Assembly (NCBI RefSeq): GCF_011250645.1
Contig: NZ_JAANNO010000019.1
Span: 1-51,464, forward strand
Direction of reading: 5' to 3'
DNA length: 51,464 nt
From: Motilibacter aurantiacus
GTDB lineage: Bacteria > Actinomycetota > Actinomycetes > Motilibacterales > Motilibacteraceae
Part shown: in pieces, positions 17,276 through 25,116 of the stretch
How positions within the stretch are numbered: position 1 is the stretch's first letter
Layout: every line of letters begins with the position of its first letter
Translations under genes and position numbers: made by a program
The notes under the pieces: generated by a model
Database searches by the model: none
What the model was told of the DNA's origin: nothing
What the model saw: only the letters and a program-made list of their open reading frames with translations

Positions 17276-17494
17276 GTTCTCCTCCGCGCTTTGCCGGTGT
17301 CGCCGACGTCCTGCCGACGGGCGCGTCCTCCCCCGAAGGAGGCCGTCTGAACGCTCGGCGGCGGCTTTGACGAGCCCGTCACGCGGCTGTGACGCCCACT
17401 GCGACGGCGGGGACGACGGGGGGACGACGGGCCTGTCACACCGGCCGAGCAGAACCAACAGCGTCAGCGATTGCCGAACCCCAAGGAGCTCGCG

Positions 17495-18358
17495 GTGTTC
17501 TTCCACTACAAGGGTCTGCAGTTCGAGGCCAAGCCCGACCGTCCCGACCCGGTGCTCGCCAAGCACCTGCAGGAGCTGCTCGGTGGCGCCGTCGGTGAGA
17601 TGACGGTCGCGATGCAGTACCTCTTCCAGGGCTGGAACTGCCGCGTCCCGGGCAAGTACAAGGACCTCATCCTCGACACGGCGACCGAGGAGCTCGCCCA
17701 TGTCGAGATGATCGCGACCATGATCGCCCGGCTGCTCGAGGGCGCCCCGGAGGACGCGTACGTCGAGGCCGCCAAGGACCCGATGACGGCGGCGATCATC
17801 TCCGGCACCAACCCGCAGCACAAGATCGTGAACGGCCTCGGGCCGGCGCTCGCGGACAGCGCGGGTGAGGCGTGGAGCGGCAAGTACATCCTCGCCAGCG
17901 GCAACCTGTTCGCCGACTTCTCGCTCAACGCGGCCGTCGAGATGCAGGGCCGGCTGCAGGCCACCCGTGTCTTCAACATGACCGACGACTCCGGCGTCCG
18001 GGAGATGCTGAAGTTCAACATCGCCCGCGACACCATGCACCAGAACCAGTGGCTCGCCGCGTGCGAGGAGCTCAAGGCGGACGGCCTGGAGGGCCTGCCC
18101 TCGCCGAGCAACTTCCCCGAGTCGGACCAGAACAACGAGTTCGCCTACACGCTGTTCAACTTCTCCGAGGGCTCGCAGTCGAGCGAGGGCCGCTGGGCCT
18201 CCGGCCCGACGCCGGACGGCAAGGGCACGTTCACGTACGTCGACAACCCGCAGCCGATGGCTCCGGAGCCGGTTCTCCCGCCGACGCCTCCGCAGTACTA
18301 CGGCACCCCGTCGACCGGTGGCGGCATCGTGCAGAAGGTCAAGGACATCCTCACCTGA
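17495..18358 (+). CDS. Manganese catalase
   Basis: This 287-aa four-helix-bundle protein belongs to the Mn-catalase family, which dismutates H2O2 at a dimanganese site. The family-typical start FFHYKGLQFEAKPDRPDPV is followed by GEMTVAMQYLFQGWNCR, EELAHVEMIATMIA, VEMQGRLQATRVFNMT and ARDTMHQNQW, which supply the Glu/His metal ligands. A Pro-rich tail (PEPVLPPTPPQYYG) ends the chain. I chose the GTG at 17495 because AAGGAG lies 8 bases upstream and homology begins there; a TTG at 17471 would add 8 residues. It probably protects against peroxide. A GC-rich hairpin and a small gene follow. Confidence 0.92.
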   Translation: MFFHYKGLQFEAKPDRPDPVLAKHLQELLGGAVGEMTVAMQYLFQGWNCRVPGKYKDLILDTATEELAHVEMIATMIARLLEGAPEDAYVEAAKDPMTAAIISGTNPQHKIVNGLGPALADSAGEAWSGKYILASGNLFADFSLNAAVEMQGRLQATRVFNMTDDSGVREMLKFNIARDTMHQNQWLAACEELKADGLEGLPSPSNFPESDQNNEFAYTLFNFSEGSQSSEGRWASGPTPDGKGTFTYVDNPQPMAPEPVLPPTPPQYYGTPSTGGGIVQKVKDILT

Positions 18359-18361
18359 CCC

Positions 18362-18410
18362 GCGGGCGGTGGGGCCGGCCGTCGCTCCTCGGCGCCCGGC
18401 CCCGCCCGCC
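18362..18410 (+). terminator. Hairpin after the Mn-catalase gene
   Basis: GGGCGGTGGGGCCGG (18364-18378) can pair with CCGGCCCCGCCC (18396-18407), with one bulged T, just after the catalase stop. It would end or attenuate transcription before the 54-aa gene. Confidence 0.45.
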
Positions 18411-18447
18411 CTCGCCCCACCACGCACAACCGTCGTAGGAGACCGTG

Positions 18448-18612
18448 ATGTCGTCTGCTCGCAGGTCGTCGCTCCTCCCGCTCGTGTACGCCCCCGTCGC
18501 CGCGGTCGCGGCGGTGGAGGCCCTGTGGATGCCGGCCGCGGTCCTCGCGGCAGGAGGCGCGGCGCAGCTCGCCGCGCGGCGGCACGCCGCGCGTGCACAA
18601 CCGGGGACGTGA
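18448..18612 (+). CDS. 54-aa small hydrophobic protein
   Basis: An ATG at 18448 sits 7 bases after TAGGAG and opens 54 codons. The peptide starts MSSARRSSLLPLVYAPV, continues with Ala/Val-rich AAVAAVEALWMPAAVLAAGGAA and ends in a basic tail (AARRHAARAQPGT). That pattern fits one membrane helix with a positively charged cytoplasmic end. It ends 3 bases before the convergent FUSC stop. It may be co-transcribed with Mn-catalase. No family is recognised; the ribosome site and compact fit between genes support it. Confidence 0.5.
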   Translation: MSSARRSSLLPLVYAPVAAVAAVEALWMPAAVLAAGGAAQLAARRHAARAQPGT

Positions 18613-18615
18613 GTC

Positions 18616-20811
18616 TCAGGAGGCCTGCGCCACCGCGTGCGCGACGGCCTCGACGGCCTCCACCACCTCCTCGACCTCGACCGTGAGCAGGGCGCGCTCG
18701 GGCCGGTCGACGACCGCGCGCTCGAGGCCGGCAGCCGCCGTCCGCAGCCGGTCGAGCGTCACCCGCGTCACCGTGCCCTCCCGCAGTGTCGCTGCCAGCT
18801 CGCCGAGGACCGCCTCCAGCTGCTCGCCCAGTGCCTCCGCCTCCACCACCGGCTCGTGGCGCTGGGCGTCGCCGAGCCGCGCGTGCAGCGCGAGCACCGC
18901 CTGGGCGTACCGCTGCACGGCTGCGACCGCCGCGCTGGCCGCCGCCGCCGGGAACCGCTCGCGGGCCGGCTCGGTCACCAGCCGGTCCACCGAGGCCTCC
19001 GCCTCGGTACGGGCCAGCCGAGCGGCGACAAGGCCGGTGCGCAGCGGGGCGACCCCGCGCCCGACCGGCGCCGCGTACGCCGAGAGGACCTGCCGGCCGT
19101 AGCGTCCCTGGGCCTCGAGGACGTCCGCGAGCTTGTCGGCGACGCGGTGGCCCTCCCAGGTCGGCCACGCGAGGTAGGCGACGAGCGCCAGCAGCCCCCC
19201 GACGGCCGTGTCGACCAGCCGGTCCCAGCCCGCGCCCGCGCTCGGCAGCCCCACGAGGGCGAGCAGGAAGACGATGTAGCCGGTGAGGAAGGTCGCGAAC
19301 GCCGGCTGGCTGGCCTGGAAGAACGTGTACGCCGCCAGCGCGCACCCGGCGACGAGCCCCGCGAGCACGGCCTGGCCGGGGCGCAGCTCCGCCGCGAGCA
19401 GGGTGGCGGCTGCGGCCCCGACGGCGGTGCCGGCCGTCCGGCTGACGCCGCGGGTCAACGTGGTGGTGAAGTCCGGGCGGAGCACGACCAGGGCGGTCAG
19501 CGCCACCCAGTAGCCCCGCTCCAGCGGCACGATGCGGTAGAGCACGCTCGCGACGGCGAGCACGGCAGCCAGTCGCAGCGCGTGCCGGAACGACTCCGAG
19601 CGCAGGGTCAGGTTCGCGCGCACCGTGAGCACGGCTTCGGCGTCGATCAGCGCGGGCCGCGCGCCCGACCGCGAGGGCCGGGAGTCGGCCAGCGCGAACG
19701 CGGGCTCGGGTGAGCCCGCAGCCGGCTCGTTGCCGTGCAGCCGCTCCACCGTTCGCCCGGCCGCCCGCAGGTGGCCGGCGAGCGCGGACAGCGCGACGCC
19801 GGCGCCGGTCGGGAGCCCGTCCGCGTCGGCCACCCGGTCCAGTGGGGCGTCGGCCGGCTGCGCACCTCCGGGCGCCGCTCGTCGCCAGCGCCGCGACGAG
19901 CGCCGCGCAGCGACGGGGTCGATCGCGTCCGCCAGCCGGCGCAGCCGGTCCGCGGCGGCGTGCAGGCCGAGGTCGGCCCGCCCGGCCTCGCCGTACCGGC
20001 CCTCGGCCACCGCCCTGCGCCGGGCGAGGCTGAGGGCCGTGAGCTCGCTGCGGACGCGCTCGGCGAGGTCGACCAGCGCGCGGAACCGGGCCCGGGTCAG
20101 GTCGCGGGCGAAGGGGTTGGTGTCCCCGACGGTGACGGACGCCTGCTGCAGGGTCGCCACGTCGGGCAGCAGCGGCTCGGCCGAGTGCGTGCTGTCGTCG
20201 GCGTACGCCGCGAGGGCCCGGTAGGCCGCGGCCACCGACGCGCGCTCGGCGCCGTACATCCGCAGCGGCCACACGAGGACGACGAGCGTGGTCTGGACGA
20301 GCCCGCCCAGGCCCACCAGCGCGGCGCGGCTGACGGCCTCGGAGGTGGTCATCGGGTAGTCGCCGGCGATGAGCAGAGCGACACCGCACTGCAGGCCGAT
20401 CACCGTCGCGGCCGGGCCGAGCGCGACGGCCAGCCCGGCAGCGAACGCCCACAGGGCGGTGACCGGGACCGCGAGCCACTCCGAGCGCACGGCCGTGGCG
20501 CCGACGAGCGTGCTGACGGCCATTCCCGCGCTGGTCAGCAGGGTCGCCCGCACGCGCGTGGCGTACACCCCCTGGAAGGACGCGATCCCCACCGAGAACG
20601 CCCCCGCGGCCGCGCTGACCGCGGAGGCGGGCGACCCGGCGAGCAGGCCGACGACCAGGACGACGAGCACCCCGGCCGCCGCGCGCACCGCCGCGAGCAG
20701 GTCGACCTGCGCCAGGTCCAGGCGGCGCAGGTCGCCCGCGATGAGTCCGCCTGCGGCCCGCGCCTGCCCCCACGGCACGGCAGCGTCCCCGTCGCGCTCC
20801 CGCCGCTGCAT
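18616..20811 (-). CDS. FUSC-family (aromatic acid exporter-like) membrane protein
   Basis: The 731-aa protein has two hydrophobic blocks of several helices each. The first covers about residues 38-180 (AAVRAAAGVLVVLVVGLLAG, GAFSVGIASFQGVYATRVR, GDYPMTTSEAVSR, LVQTTLVVLVWPL). The second covers about 395-530 (ALRLAAVLAVASVLYRIVPLERGYWVALTALVVLRPDFTTTLTRGVSRTAGT, FFQASQPAFATFLTGYIVFLLAL). Long soluble helical regions lie between and after them. The RGYWVALTALVVLRPD block is typical of the FUSC/YccS/AaeB superfamily. The substrate is unknown; family members export aromatic acids or influence envelope properties. Its start is divergent from the ATP-grasp gene across a palindrome at 20841-20858. 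Confidence 0.85.
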   Translation of the reverse strand: MQRRERDGDAAVPWGQARAAGGLIAGDLRRLDLAQVDLLAAVRAAAGVLVVLVVGLLAGSPASAVSAAAGAFSVGIASFQGVYATRVRATLLTSAGMAVSTLVGATAVRSEWLAVPVTALWAFAAGLAVALGPAATVIGLQCGVALLIAGDYPMTTSEAVSRAALVGLGGLVQTTLVVLVWPLRMYGAERASVAAAYRALAAYADDSTHSAEPLLPDVATLQQASVTVGDTNPFARDLTRARFRALVDLAERVRSELTALSLARRRAVAEGRYGEAGRADLGLHAAADRLRRLADAIDPVAARRSSRRWRRAAPGGAQPADAPLDRVADADGLPTGAGVALSALAGHLRAAGRTVERLHGNEPAAGSPEPAFALADSRPSRSGARPALIDAEAVLTVRANLTLRSESFRHALRLAAVLAVASVLYRIVPLERGYWVALTALVVLRPDFTTTLTRGVSRTAGTAVGAAAATLLAAELRPGQAVLAGLVAGCALAAYTFFQASQPAFATFLTGYIVFLLALVGLPSAGAGWDRLVDTAVGGLLALVAYLAWPTWEGHRVADKLADVLEAQGRYGRQVLSAYAAPVGRGVAPLRTGLVAARLARTEAEASVDRLVTEPARERFPAAAASAAVAAVQRYAQAVLALHARLGDAQRHEPVVEAEALGEQLEAVLGELAATLREGTVTRVTLDRLRTAAAGLERAVVDRPERALLTVEVEEVVEAVEAVAHAVAQAS

Positions 20812-20840
20812 GAGCCGGTCCTACCCGAGCCGGCCCGACG

Positions 20841-20858
20841 GCCACCCCGCGGGGTGGC
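20841..20858. promoter_or_regulatory. 18-bp perfect palindrome between divergent FUSC and ATP-grasp genes
   Basis: GCCACCCCG followed directly by CGGGGTGGC forms a perfect loopless palindrome in the 120-base divergent intergenic region. A TAGGGT -10-like box for the ATP-grasp gene lies at 20888-20893. The symmetry suits a dimeric regulator better than a terminator because neither gene ends here. Confidence 0.4.
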
Positions 20859-20931
20859 GCGGGCAGGGCGGGGCCGGGCGCGGTCGCTAGGGTGCGATCG
20901 ACCTCGCCTTCTCGAGCCAGGAGCCGCTCCC

Positions 20932-21804
20932 GTGGACATCGTGCTCGTCACCGGCAGCGACATGCCGAAGCCGGATGCCGAGGTGCCGCTGCTCGTCGAC
21001 GCGTTGACCGCGCGCGGCCTCGACGTCGTCGTCCGGGCGTGGAACCAGGCCGGCCAGGACGGCACGTCCTGGGACCCGGCGCCGCTCGTGGTGGTGAAGT
21101 CGCCCTGGGACTACTTCGACGACCGGGCCGGCTTCGTCCGGTGGGCCCATGAGGTCGCCGGCCGGGCGACGCTGGTCAACCCCGCGCAGGTGCTCGAGTG
21201 GAACAGCCACAAGGGCTACCTGCTCGACCTGCAGCAGGCCGGGGTGGCGGTGCTCGAGACCGTGCTGGTGCGGCGTGGCGCGGGCGAGGGGGAGCGGGCG
21301 GCGGCCCTCGACCGGCTCGGGGGCGAGGTCGTCATCAAGCCCGCCGTCGGGGGCGGGGCGTGGGGAGCGCTGCGCACGCCGGCAGGAGCGGAGGCGGCGG
21401 CGGGCCACCTGCGCGCGCTCGCCGCCGACGAGGACGTGCTGGTGCAGCGCTTCGACCCGTCGGTGCTGTCGGCGGGGGAGGCCTCGCTGATCTACTTCGG
21501 CGGCCGCTTCAGCCACGCGATCCGCAAGGTGCCGGCGGCCGGGGACTACCGCGTCCAGGAGTTCTACGGCGGGCGCGTCCTGACCCACGAGCCGGGCGAG
21601 GCCGAGCTGGCGGCAGCGGCGGCCGCCCTGGGCGTGGCGCCCGGGGCCGGCCTGGCGTACGCCCGGGTGGACCTCGTCCGGCTGGACGGCGAGCCCGCGG
21701 TCATGGAGCTCGAGCTCATCGAGCCCGAGCTGTTCCTGCCGCACGCCCCGGGCTCGGTCGAGCGCTACGCCGACGTGCTCGTCGGGCTGCTGCCAGCAGG
21801 GTGA
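20932..21804 (+). CDS. ATP-grasp domain protein (DcsG-like ligase family)
   Basis: The 290-aa protein begins MDIVLVTGSDMPKPDAEVPLL and has an ATP-grasp core. KSPWDYFDDRAGFVRWA and LEWNSHKGYLLDLQQAG form the lid. GEVVIKPAVGGGAWGALRT is the ATP-binding loop. VQRFDPSV, GEASLIYFGGRFSHAIRKVPAAGDYRVQ and VMELELIEPELFL carry the metal-binding acidic residues. Similar proteins include the D-cycloserine ligase DcsG and many uncharacterised actinobacterial relatives; they join a carboxylate to an amine using ATP. The GTG follows CCAGGAG with about 9-base spacing. It stands alone between the FUSC gene and tRNA-Phe, so its substrate cannot be inferred. Confidence 0.8.
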   Translation: MDIVLVTGSDMPKPDAEVPLLVDALTARGLDVVVRAWNQAGQDGTSWDPAPLVVVKSPWDYFDDRAGFVRWAHEVAGRATLVNPAQVLEWNSHKGYLLDLQQAGVAVLETVLVRRGAGEGERAAALDRLGGEVVIKPAVGGGAWGALRTPAGAEAAAGHLRALAADEDVLVQRFDPSVLSAGEASLIYFGGRFSHAIRKVPAAGDYRVQEFYGGRVLTHEPGEAELAAAAAALGVAPGAGLAYARVDLVRLDGEPAVMELELIEPELFLPHAPGSVERYADVLVGLLPAG

Positions 21805-21869
21805 GGCGGCCGTTCGGGAACTGGCTGCGCACCCGCACCGGAGGGCAGTTACACTCGATCCCGCTACCC

Positions 21870-21943
21870 GGGCAGGTAGCTCAGTTGGTACGAGCGTCCG
21901 CCTGAAAAGCGGAAGGTCGGCGGTTCGACCCCGCCCCTGCCCA
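21870..21943 (+). tRNA. tRNA-Phe (GAA)
   Basis: The 74-nt cloverleaf has acceptor stem GGGCAGG/CCTGCCC, D-stem GCTC/GAGC, anticodon stem TCCGC/GCGGA with loop CTGAAAA (anticodon GAA), and T-stem GGCGG/CCGCC with loop TTCGACC. No CCA is encoded (ACG follows). The sequence is that of a normal actinobacterial tRNA-Phe. No integrase is nearby. Confidence 0.95.
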
Positions 21944-22009
21944 CGCTCACGGGCTCCAGGAACCTCGCGTTCCCGGAGCCCGTTCGCGTTCCAGCCCTCG
22001 CCGTCACCC

Positions 22010-23149
22010 TCAGCGCGGGTGGGAGTGTCGGTGCTCGTGGTGGCCTGCCGGGCTCGCGTGCACGAGCGCGGCGCCGAGCCGGGGGACCGCGCCCAGCAGG
22101 TGCTGCTCCGCGGCGTGCGCCACGTCGTGCGCCGCCGCCAGGCTGAGCGCCGCGTCGACCGCGATGTCGACCTCGGCCCGGAGCGAGTGACCGATCCAGC
22201 GCACACGCAGCTCGCGCACCTCGGTGACGCCCGGCAGTGCCGCGACGACCGCCTCGGCCCGGTCGACGATGGCCGGGTCGACCGCGTCCATCAGCCGACC
22301 GCCGACCTGCGCGACGGCCTGGCGGAGCACGCCGAGGATGGCGACGGCGATGAGCAGCCCGATGACGGGGTCGGCGAGGTCCCAGCCCAGGGCCACGCCG
22401 AGCGCGCCGAGCACCACGGCCAGGCTGGTGAAGCCATCGGTGCGCGCATGCAGGCCGTCGGCCACCAGGGCCGCGGAGCCGATGCGCCGCCCGACCCGGA
22501 TCCGGTAGCGGGCGACCAGCTCGTTGCCGGCGAAGCCGACCAGCCCGGCGAGCGCCACGGCCCACAGGTGGTCGACGTCCTGGGGCGAGAGGAGCCGGCG
22601 GATCGACTCGTAGCCCACGAGGACCGTGGAGAGCGCGATCATGGCCACGACGAACAGCCCGGCCAGGTCCTCGGCGCGGCCGTACCCGTAGGTGAACCGC
22701 CTGGTCGGGGGCCGGCGGGCCAGGGCGAACGCGATGAGCAGCGGCACCGACGTCAGGGCGTCGGCCACGTTGTGCAGGGTGTCGCCGAGCAGTGCGACCG
22801 ACCCGGACAACGCGACCACGCCGGCCTGCACGAGCGCCGTGACCGTCAGCACGAGCATGCTCGTCCAGAGCGCGCGCCGACCCGCGGCGTTCGCCTCGAG
22901 CGCGCTGTCGACCCGGTCGGCGGAGTCGTGCGAGTGGCCGCCGAGGACCGCCGACAGCTCGTGGCGAAGCGTGCCCCACCTACCGTGCGGGTGGTCGTGC
23001 GGGTGGTCGTGCGGGTGGTCGTGCGGGTCGTCGTGCGGGTCGTCGTGCGGGTCGTCGTGCGCGTGGTCGTGCGCGTGGTGGGGGCCGGGACCGTGGGAGT
23101 GCGCCGGGTGCCCGGAGACGTGCGGGTGGGCGGGATGCGCGCGCGACAT
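22010..23149 (-). CDS. Cation diffusion facilitator (Zn-type) with long His-rich N-terminus
   Basis: The 379-aa metal/proton antiporter exports divalent metal from the cytosol. The first 60 residues are almost all His, Asp and Pro: a tandem HDxP/HDxA repeat built from 12-bp units. Helices follow with metal-site motifs GDTLHNVADAL and ADGLHARTDGFTSL at the usual TM2 and TM5 positions. The YGYGRAEDLAGLFVV block precedes the His loop region. The C-terminal soluble domain (PGVTEVRELRVRWIGHSLRAEVDI) is the dimerising metal sensor, and the chain ends in HHEHRHSHPR. I use the ATG at 23149; an upstream GTG-type extension would run antisense into the exporter locus. Zn is likely, but Co or Ni cannot be excluded. 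Confidence 0.88.
   Translation of the reverse strand: MSRAHPAHPHVSGHPAHSHGPGPHHAHDHAHDDPHDDPHDDPHDHPHDHPHDHPHGRWGTLRHELSAVLGGHSHDSADRVDSALEANAAGRRALWTSMLVLTVTALVQAGVVALSGSVALLGDTLHNVADALTSVPLLIAFALARRPPTRRFTYGYGRAEDLAGLFVVAMIALSTVLVGYESIRRLLSPQDVDHLWAVALAGLVGFAGNELVARYRIRVGRRIGSAALVADGLHARTDGFTSLAVVLGALGVALGWDLADPVIGLLIAVAILGVLRQAVAQVGGRLMDAVDPAIVDRAEAVVAALPGVTEVRELRVRWIGHSLRAEVDIAVDAALSLAAAHDVAHAAEQHLLGAVPRLGAALVHASPAGHHEHRHSHPR
22985..23080 (+). repeat. 12-bp minisatellite encoding the His-rich metal-binding arm
   Basis: About eight 12-bp units run in homogenised blocks: three of GTGCGGGTGGTC, three of GTGCGGGTCGTC, then two of GTGCGCGTGGTC type. On the coding (minus) strand these give HDHP, HDDP and HDHA tetrapeptides. 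Because the unit is 4 codons, copy-number change keeps the frame. Confidence 0.85.
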
Positions 23150-23350
23150 GAGGTGCAGGATCGGCCGCGCGACGCGTTGCAGCAACTCACCAGAAGGGCA
23201 GCTCGGGCGTTTGCCGAGGACCGCATCCTGCACATCGTTCGCGATCGCGCATGCCTTCCACCTGGAAGGGCTGTGCCCGAGGCCACCACGAGGAGCCCTG
23301 GCCGCTGCCGTCGGGGTTGCGTACCGTTGGCACCGAGCCCCTACCGGCTC

Positions 23351-23393
23351 CCGGACGAGCGGTGCCGTACCCGGTGTGCGACAAGACGGCGCC
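23351..23393 (+). ncRNA. Guanidine-III (ykkC-III) riboswitch
   Basis: CCGGACGAG (23351-23359), then a CGGTGCCGTACCCGG segment and GACAAGACGGCGCC (23380-23393), reproduce the conserved core of the guanidine-III aptamer almost base for base. CCGG/CCGG and GGTGCC/GGCGCC provide the pseudoknotted helices. A TACCGT -10 box lies at 23322-23327. The 3' edge of the aptamer is only 2-3 bases from the GGAGG ribosome site (23396-23400) of the downstream SMR gene. This fits translational control in which guanidine binding frees the ribosome site. Confidence 0.9.
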
Positions 23394-23406
23394 ACGGAGG
23401 TCTCTC

Positions 23407-23721
23407 GTGGCTTGGCTCGTGCTCTGCGTCTCCGGTGTCCTCGAAGCGGTGTGGGCCGCTGCGCTGGACAGGTCCCAGGGGTTCAGCCGCCCCGTCCCCA
23501 CCGTCCTGTTCGCGGTCGCGCTCACCGCGAGCATGGGCGGGCTCGCGTACGCGATGCGGGACCTCCCGCTCGGCACGGCGTACGCGGTGTGGGTGGGCAT
23601 CGGCGCGACCGTGACGGTCGCGTACGCCATGGCCACCGGTGCCGAGGCGGTGTCGTTGGTGAAGGTGCTCCTGCTGCTCGGGATCGTCGGCTGCGTGATC
23701 GGGCTCAAGGTCCTGCACTAG
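23407..23721 (+). CDS. gdx: Guanidinium exporter, SMR family (Gdx/SugE type)
   Basis: The 104-aa four-helix protein has the SMR glutamate at Glu13 (SGVLEAVWAAALD) and the Gdx-type block LPLGTAYAVWVGIGA, and ends IGCVIGLKVLH. Dual-topology SMR proteins of this subtype exchange guanidinium for protons at the cytoplasmic membrane. A guanidine-III riboswitch directly precedes the GTG start with GGAGG at proper spacing, which makes the substrate assignment strong. It stands alone; a weak hairpin (23794-23809) and the strong terminator of the convergent gene (23904-23936) follow. Confidence 0.92.
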   Translation: MAWLVLCVSGVLEAVWAAALDRSQGFSRPVPTVLFAVALTASMGGLAYAMRDLPLGTAYAVWVGIGATVTVAYAMATGAEAVSLVKVLLLLGIVGCVIGLKVLH

Positions 23722-23903
23722 GCCGTCCCGGGCCCCCGCCCTCTCCTGACCTGCATCTACAGAAGACCGTTTCCTCCGTCGGATACGGCGCCTTCCTCCG
23801 TGCGGAGGACGGGCGTCGGGACCCGGGTCGCGAGCCACGCCACCTTGACCGTGCGCCGGCCCGGGAGAGCCAAGAGCAGGGCCACACGAGGGAGTCAGGA
23901 GCG

Positions 23904-23936
23904 GCGGTGCCCCGGCCTACCCGGCCGGGGCACCGC
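23904..23936. terminator. Strong bidirectional hairpin between gdx and the secreted DUF6454-like gene
   Basis: GCGGTGCCCCGGCC (23904-23917) pairs with GGCCGGGGCACCGC (23923-23936) around a 5-nt loop. It lies 17 bases beyond the stop of the minus-strand gene. A shorter TCCTCCG/CGGAGGA hairpin (23794-23809) lies nearer gdx. Confidence 0.65.
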
Positions 23937-23953
23937 GCGGATGTCCACGAGGA

Positions 23954-24907
23954 TCAGGGCTTCGCGGTGAAGGTCAGCATGCGCGCGCTGACGCCGTCGT
24001 CGGGGACGACGGTGAGCCGGACCGAGCCGTCCGGCTGCAGCGCCAGGTCGCTGGGGTTCCGCAGGATGTTGGCACCGGACGTGGACCACCTGAAGACCGG
24101 CACCTCGTGGCCGACGGTGAGCTTCTTCGTGTCGACCACCGCCACGCCGCCCATCCGGATGGCGGCGTTCGGGCCGGCGACCTCGGTCAGCCCGGTGCAG
24201 AGCATCGACCGGCCGCTGAGGAAGTCGCAGTCCTGATAGTCGACGAAGTGGCTCTCGTTGGGCCTCGTGCCAGCGACCCGGCCGTTGCGCCTGAGGTCGT
24301 AGAAGGTGCGCGAGCCCCAGCTGACGCCGACGAAGCGGTCGCGCGTGGTGTCGTGGACGATGCCGCCGAGGTGGTCCGCGACGCGGAACGCCTCCGTCAC
24401 GGCGTGCGTCGTCGGGTCGACCCGGTAGACGATCGACCGGCTGTTGGGGCGGTACTCCGCGACCGGCACCCACAGGCTCTCGCCGTCGAAGTCCAGGCCG
24501 CCGGGGTGGTAGACGGCCCCCTCGCCGAGCAGGATGTCGGCCTGGAGCTCGCCCTGGTCGTCGAAGGCGAACAGGTGGCCACGGCCCTTGCCCGGGGTGC
24601 GGTCGTAGCCGTCCACCGGGGTCGGGTAGCGCACCGTCGGCTCGAGGATCTCGACGCTGCTCATCCACCACAAGCCCCCGATCCGCAGCATGCCCTGCGG
24701 GTGGTGCGCGTCGAACCGGAGCGCCAGGTCGCCCGTCTGCTGCCAGGCCGTCGAGCGGGTCAGCTTCTCCACGGTCGTGACCAGGGCCGGGGTGTCGGCC
24801 GCGGCCCGGTGGGCGGCGGTGCCCGCGGCGACCGCGGTCAGGGCGGCCGCGGCCGTCAGGGCGAGCGTCCGGCGGACGCGGCGCGGGGCAGCGGGAAGAA
24901 GGTGCAC
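23954..24907 (-). CDS. Secreted DUF6454-like beta-propeller protein
   Basis: The 317-aa protein starts at a GTG preceded by GAGGAG. It has a Sec signal (RRVRRTLALTAAAALTAVAAG, cleavage near AAADTP) and then a chain rich in short beta motifs: QGMLRIGGLWWMSSVEI, GRGHLFAFDDQGEL, YHPGGLDFDGESLWVPVAEYRPNS, GGIVHDTTRDRFVGVSWGSRTFY and PSDLALQPDGSVRLTVV. These look like blades of a propeller, and the pattern resembles the actinobacterial DUF6454 family. No catalytic residues are evident, so it may be a binding or lyase-like extracellular protein. The 209-base upstream gap contains a GTGC simple repeat (25021-25046). Confidence 0.65.
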   Translation of the reverse strand: MHLLPAAPRRVRRTLALTAAAALTAVAAGTAAHRAAADTPALVTTVEKLTRSTAWQQTGDLALRFDAHHPQGMLRIGGLWWMSSVEILEPTVRYPTPVDGYDRTPGKGRGHLFAFDDQGELQADILLGEGAVYHPGGLDFDGESLWVPVAEYRPNSRSIVYRVDPTTHAVTEAFRVADHLGGIVHDTTRDRFVGVSWGSRTFYDLRRNGRVAGTRPNESHFVDYQDCDFLSGRSMLCTGLTEVAGPNAAIRMGGVAVVDTKKLTVGHEVPVFRWSTSGANILRNPSDLALQPDGSVRLTVVPDDGVSARMLTFTAKP

Positions 24908-25116
24908 GTCGTCTCCTCGGCACGGGCGGAGCGGTCGCGGGGAGGCAACTACGCGCACCTTGAGTCCGCGTGCCGATCGCATGAAGCCCTGTCGAACGCG
25001 CCCTGTCGACCGTGCTCCGTCGTCCGTGCGTGCGTGCGTGCGTCCGTGCCCGTCCGACCGTGCCCTGGCGAGCAGCTGCCGGAGCGGCCCCCCGTGGCGC
25101 GCGGCCCGCGGGCCGG

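Noticed and set aside
23351-23393. Guanidine-I or guanidine-II riboswitch
   Set aside because: The paired ACGR loops of class II and the long class I core are absent; the sequence follows class III.
25021-25046. GTGC simple repeat as a phase-variation switch
   Set aside because: It is in a gap 100 bases upstream of a gene start, not in a coding frame, and too short to argue for.
24908-25116. Small gene in the gap upstream of the DUF6454-like gene
   Set aside because: No frame with a ribosome site and plausible composition was found.
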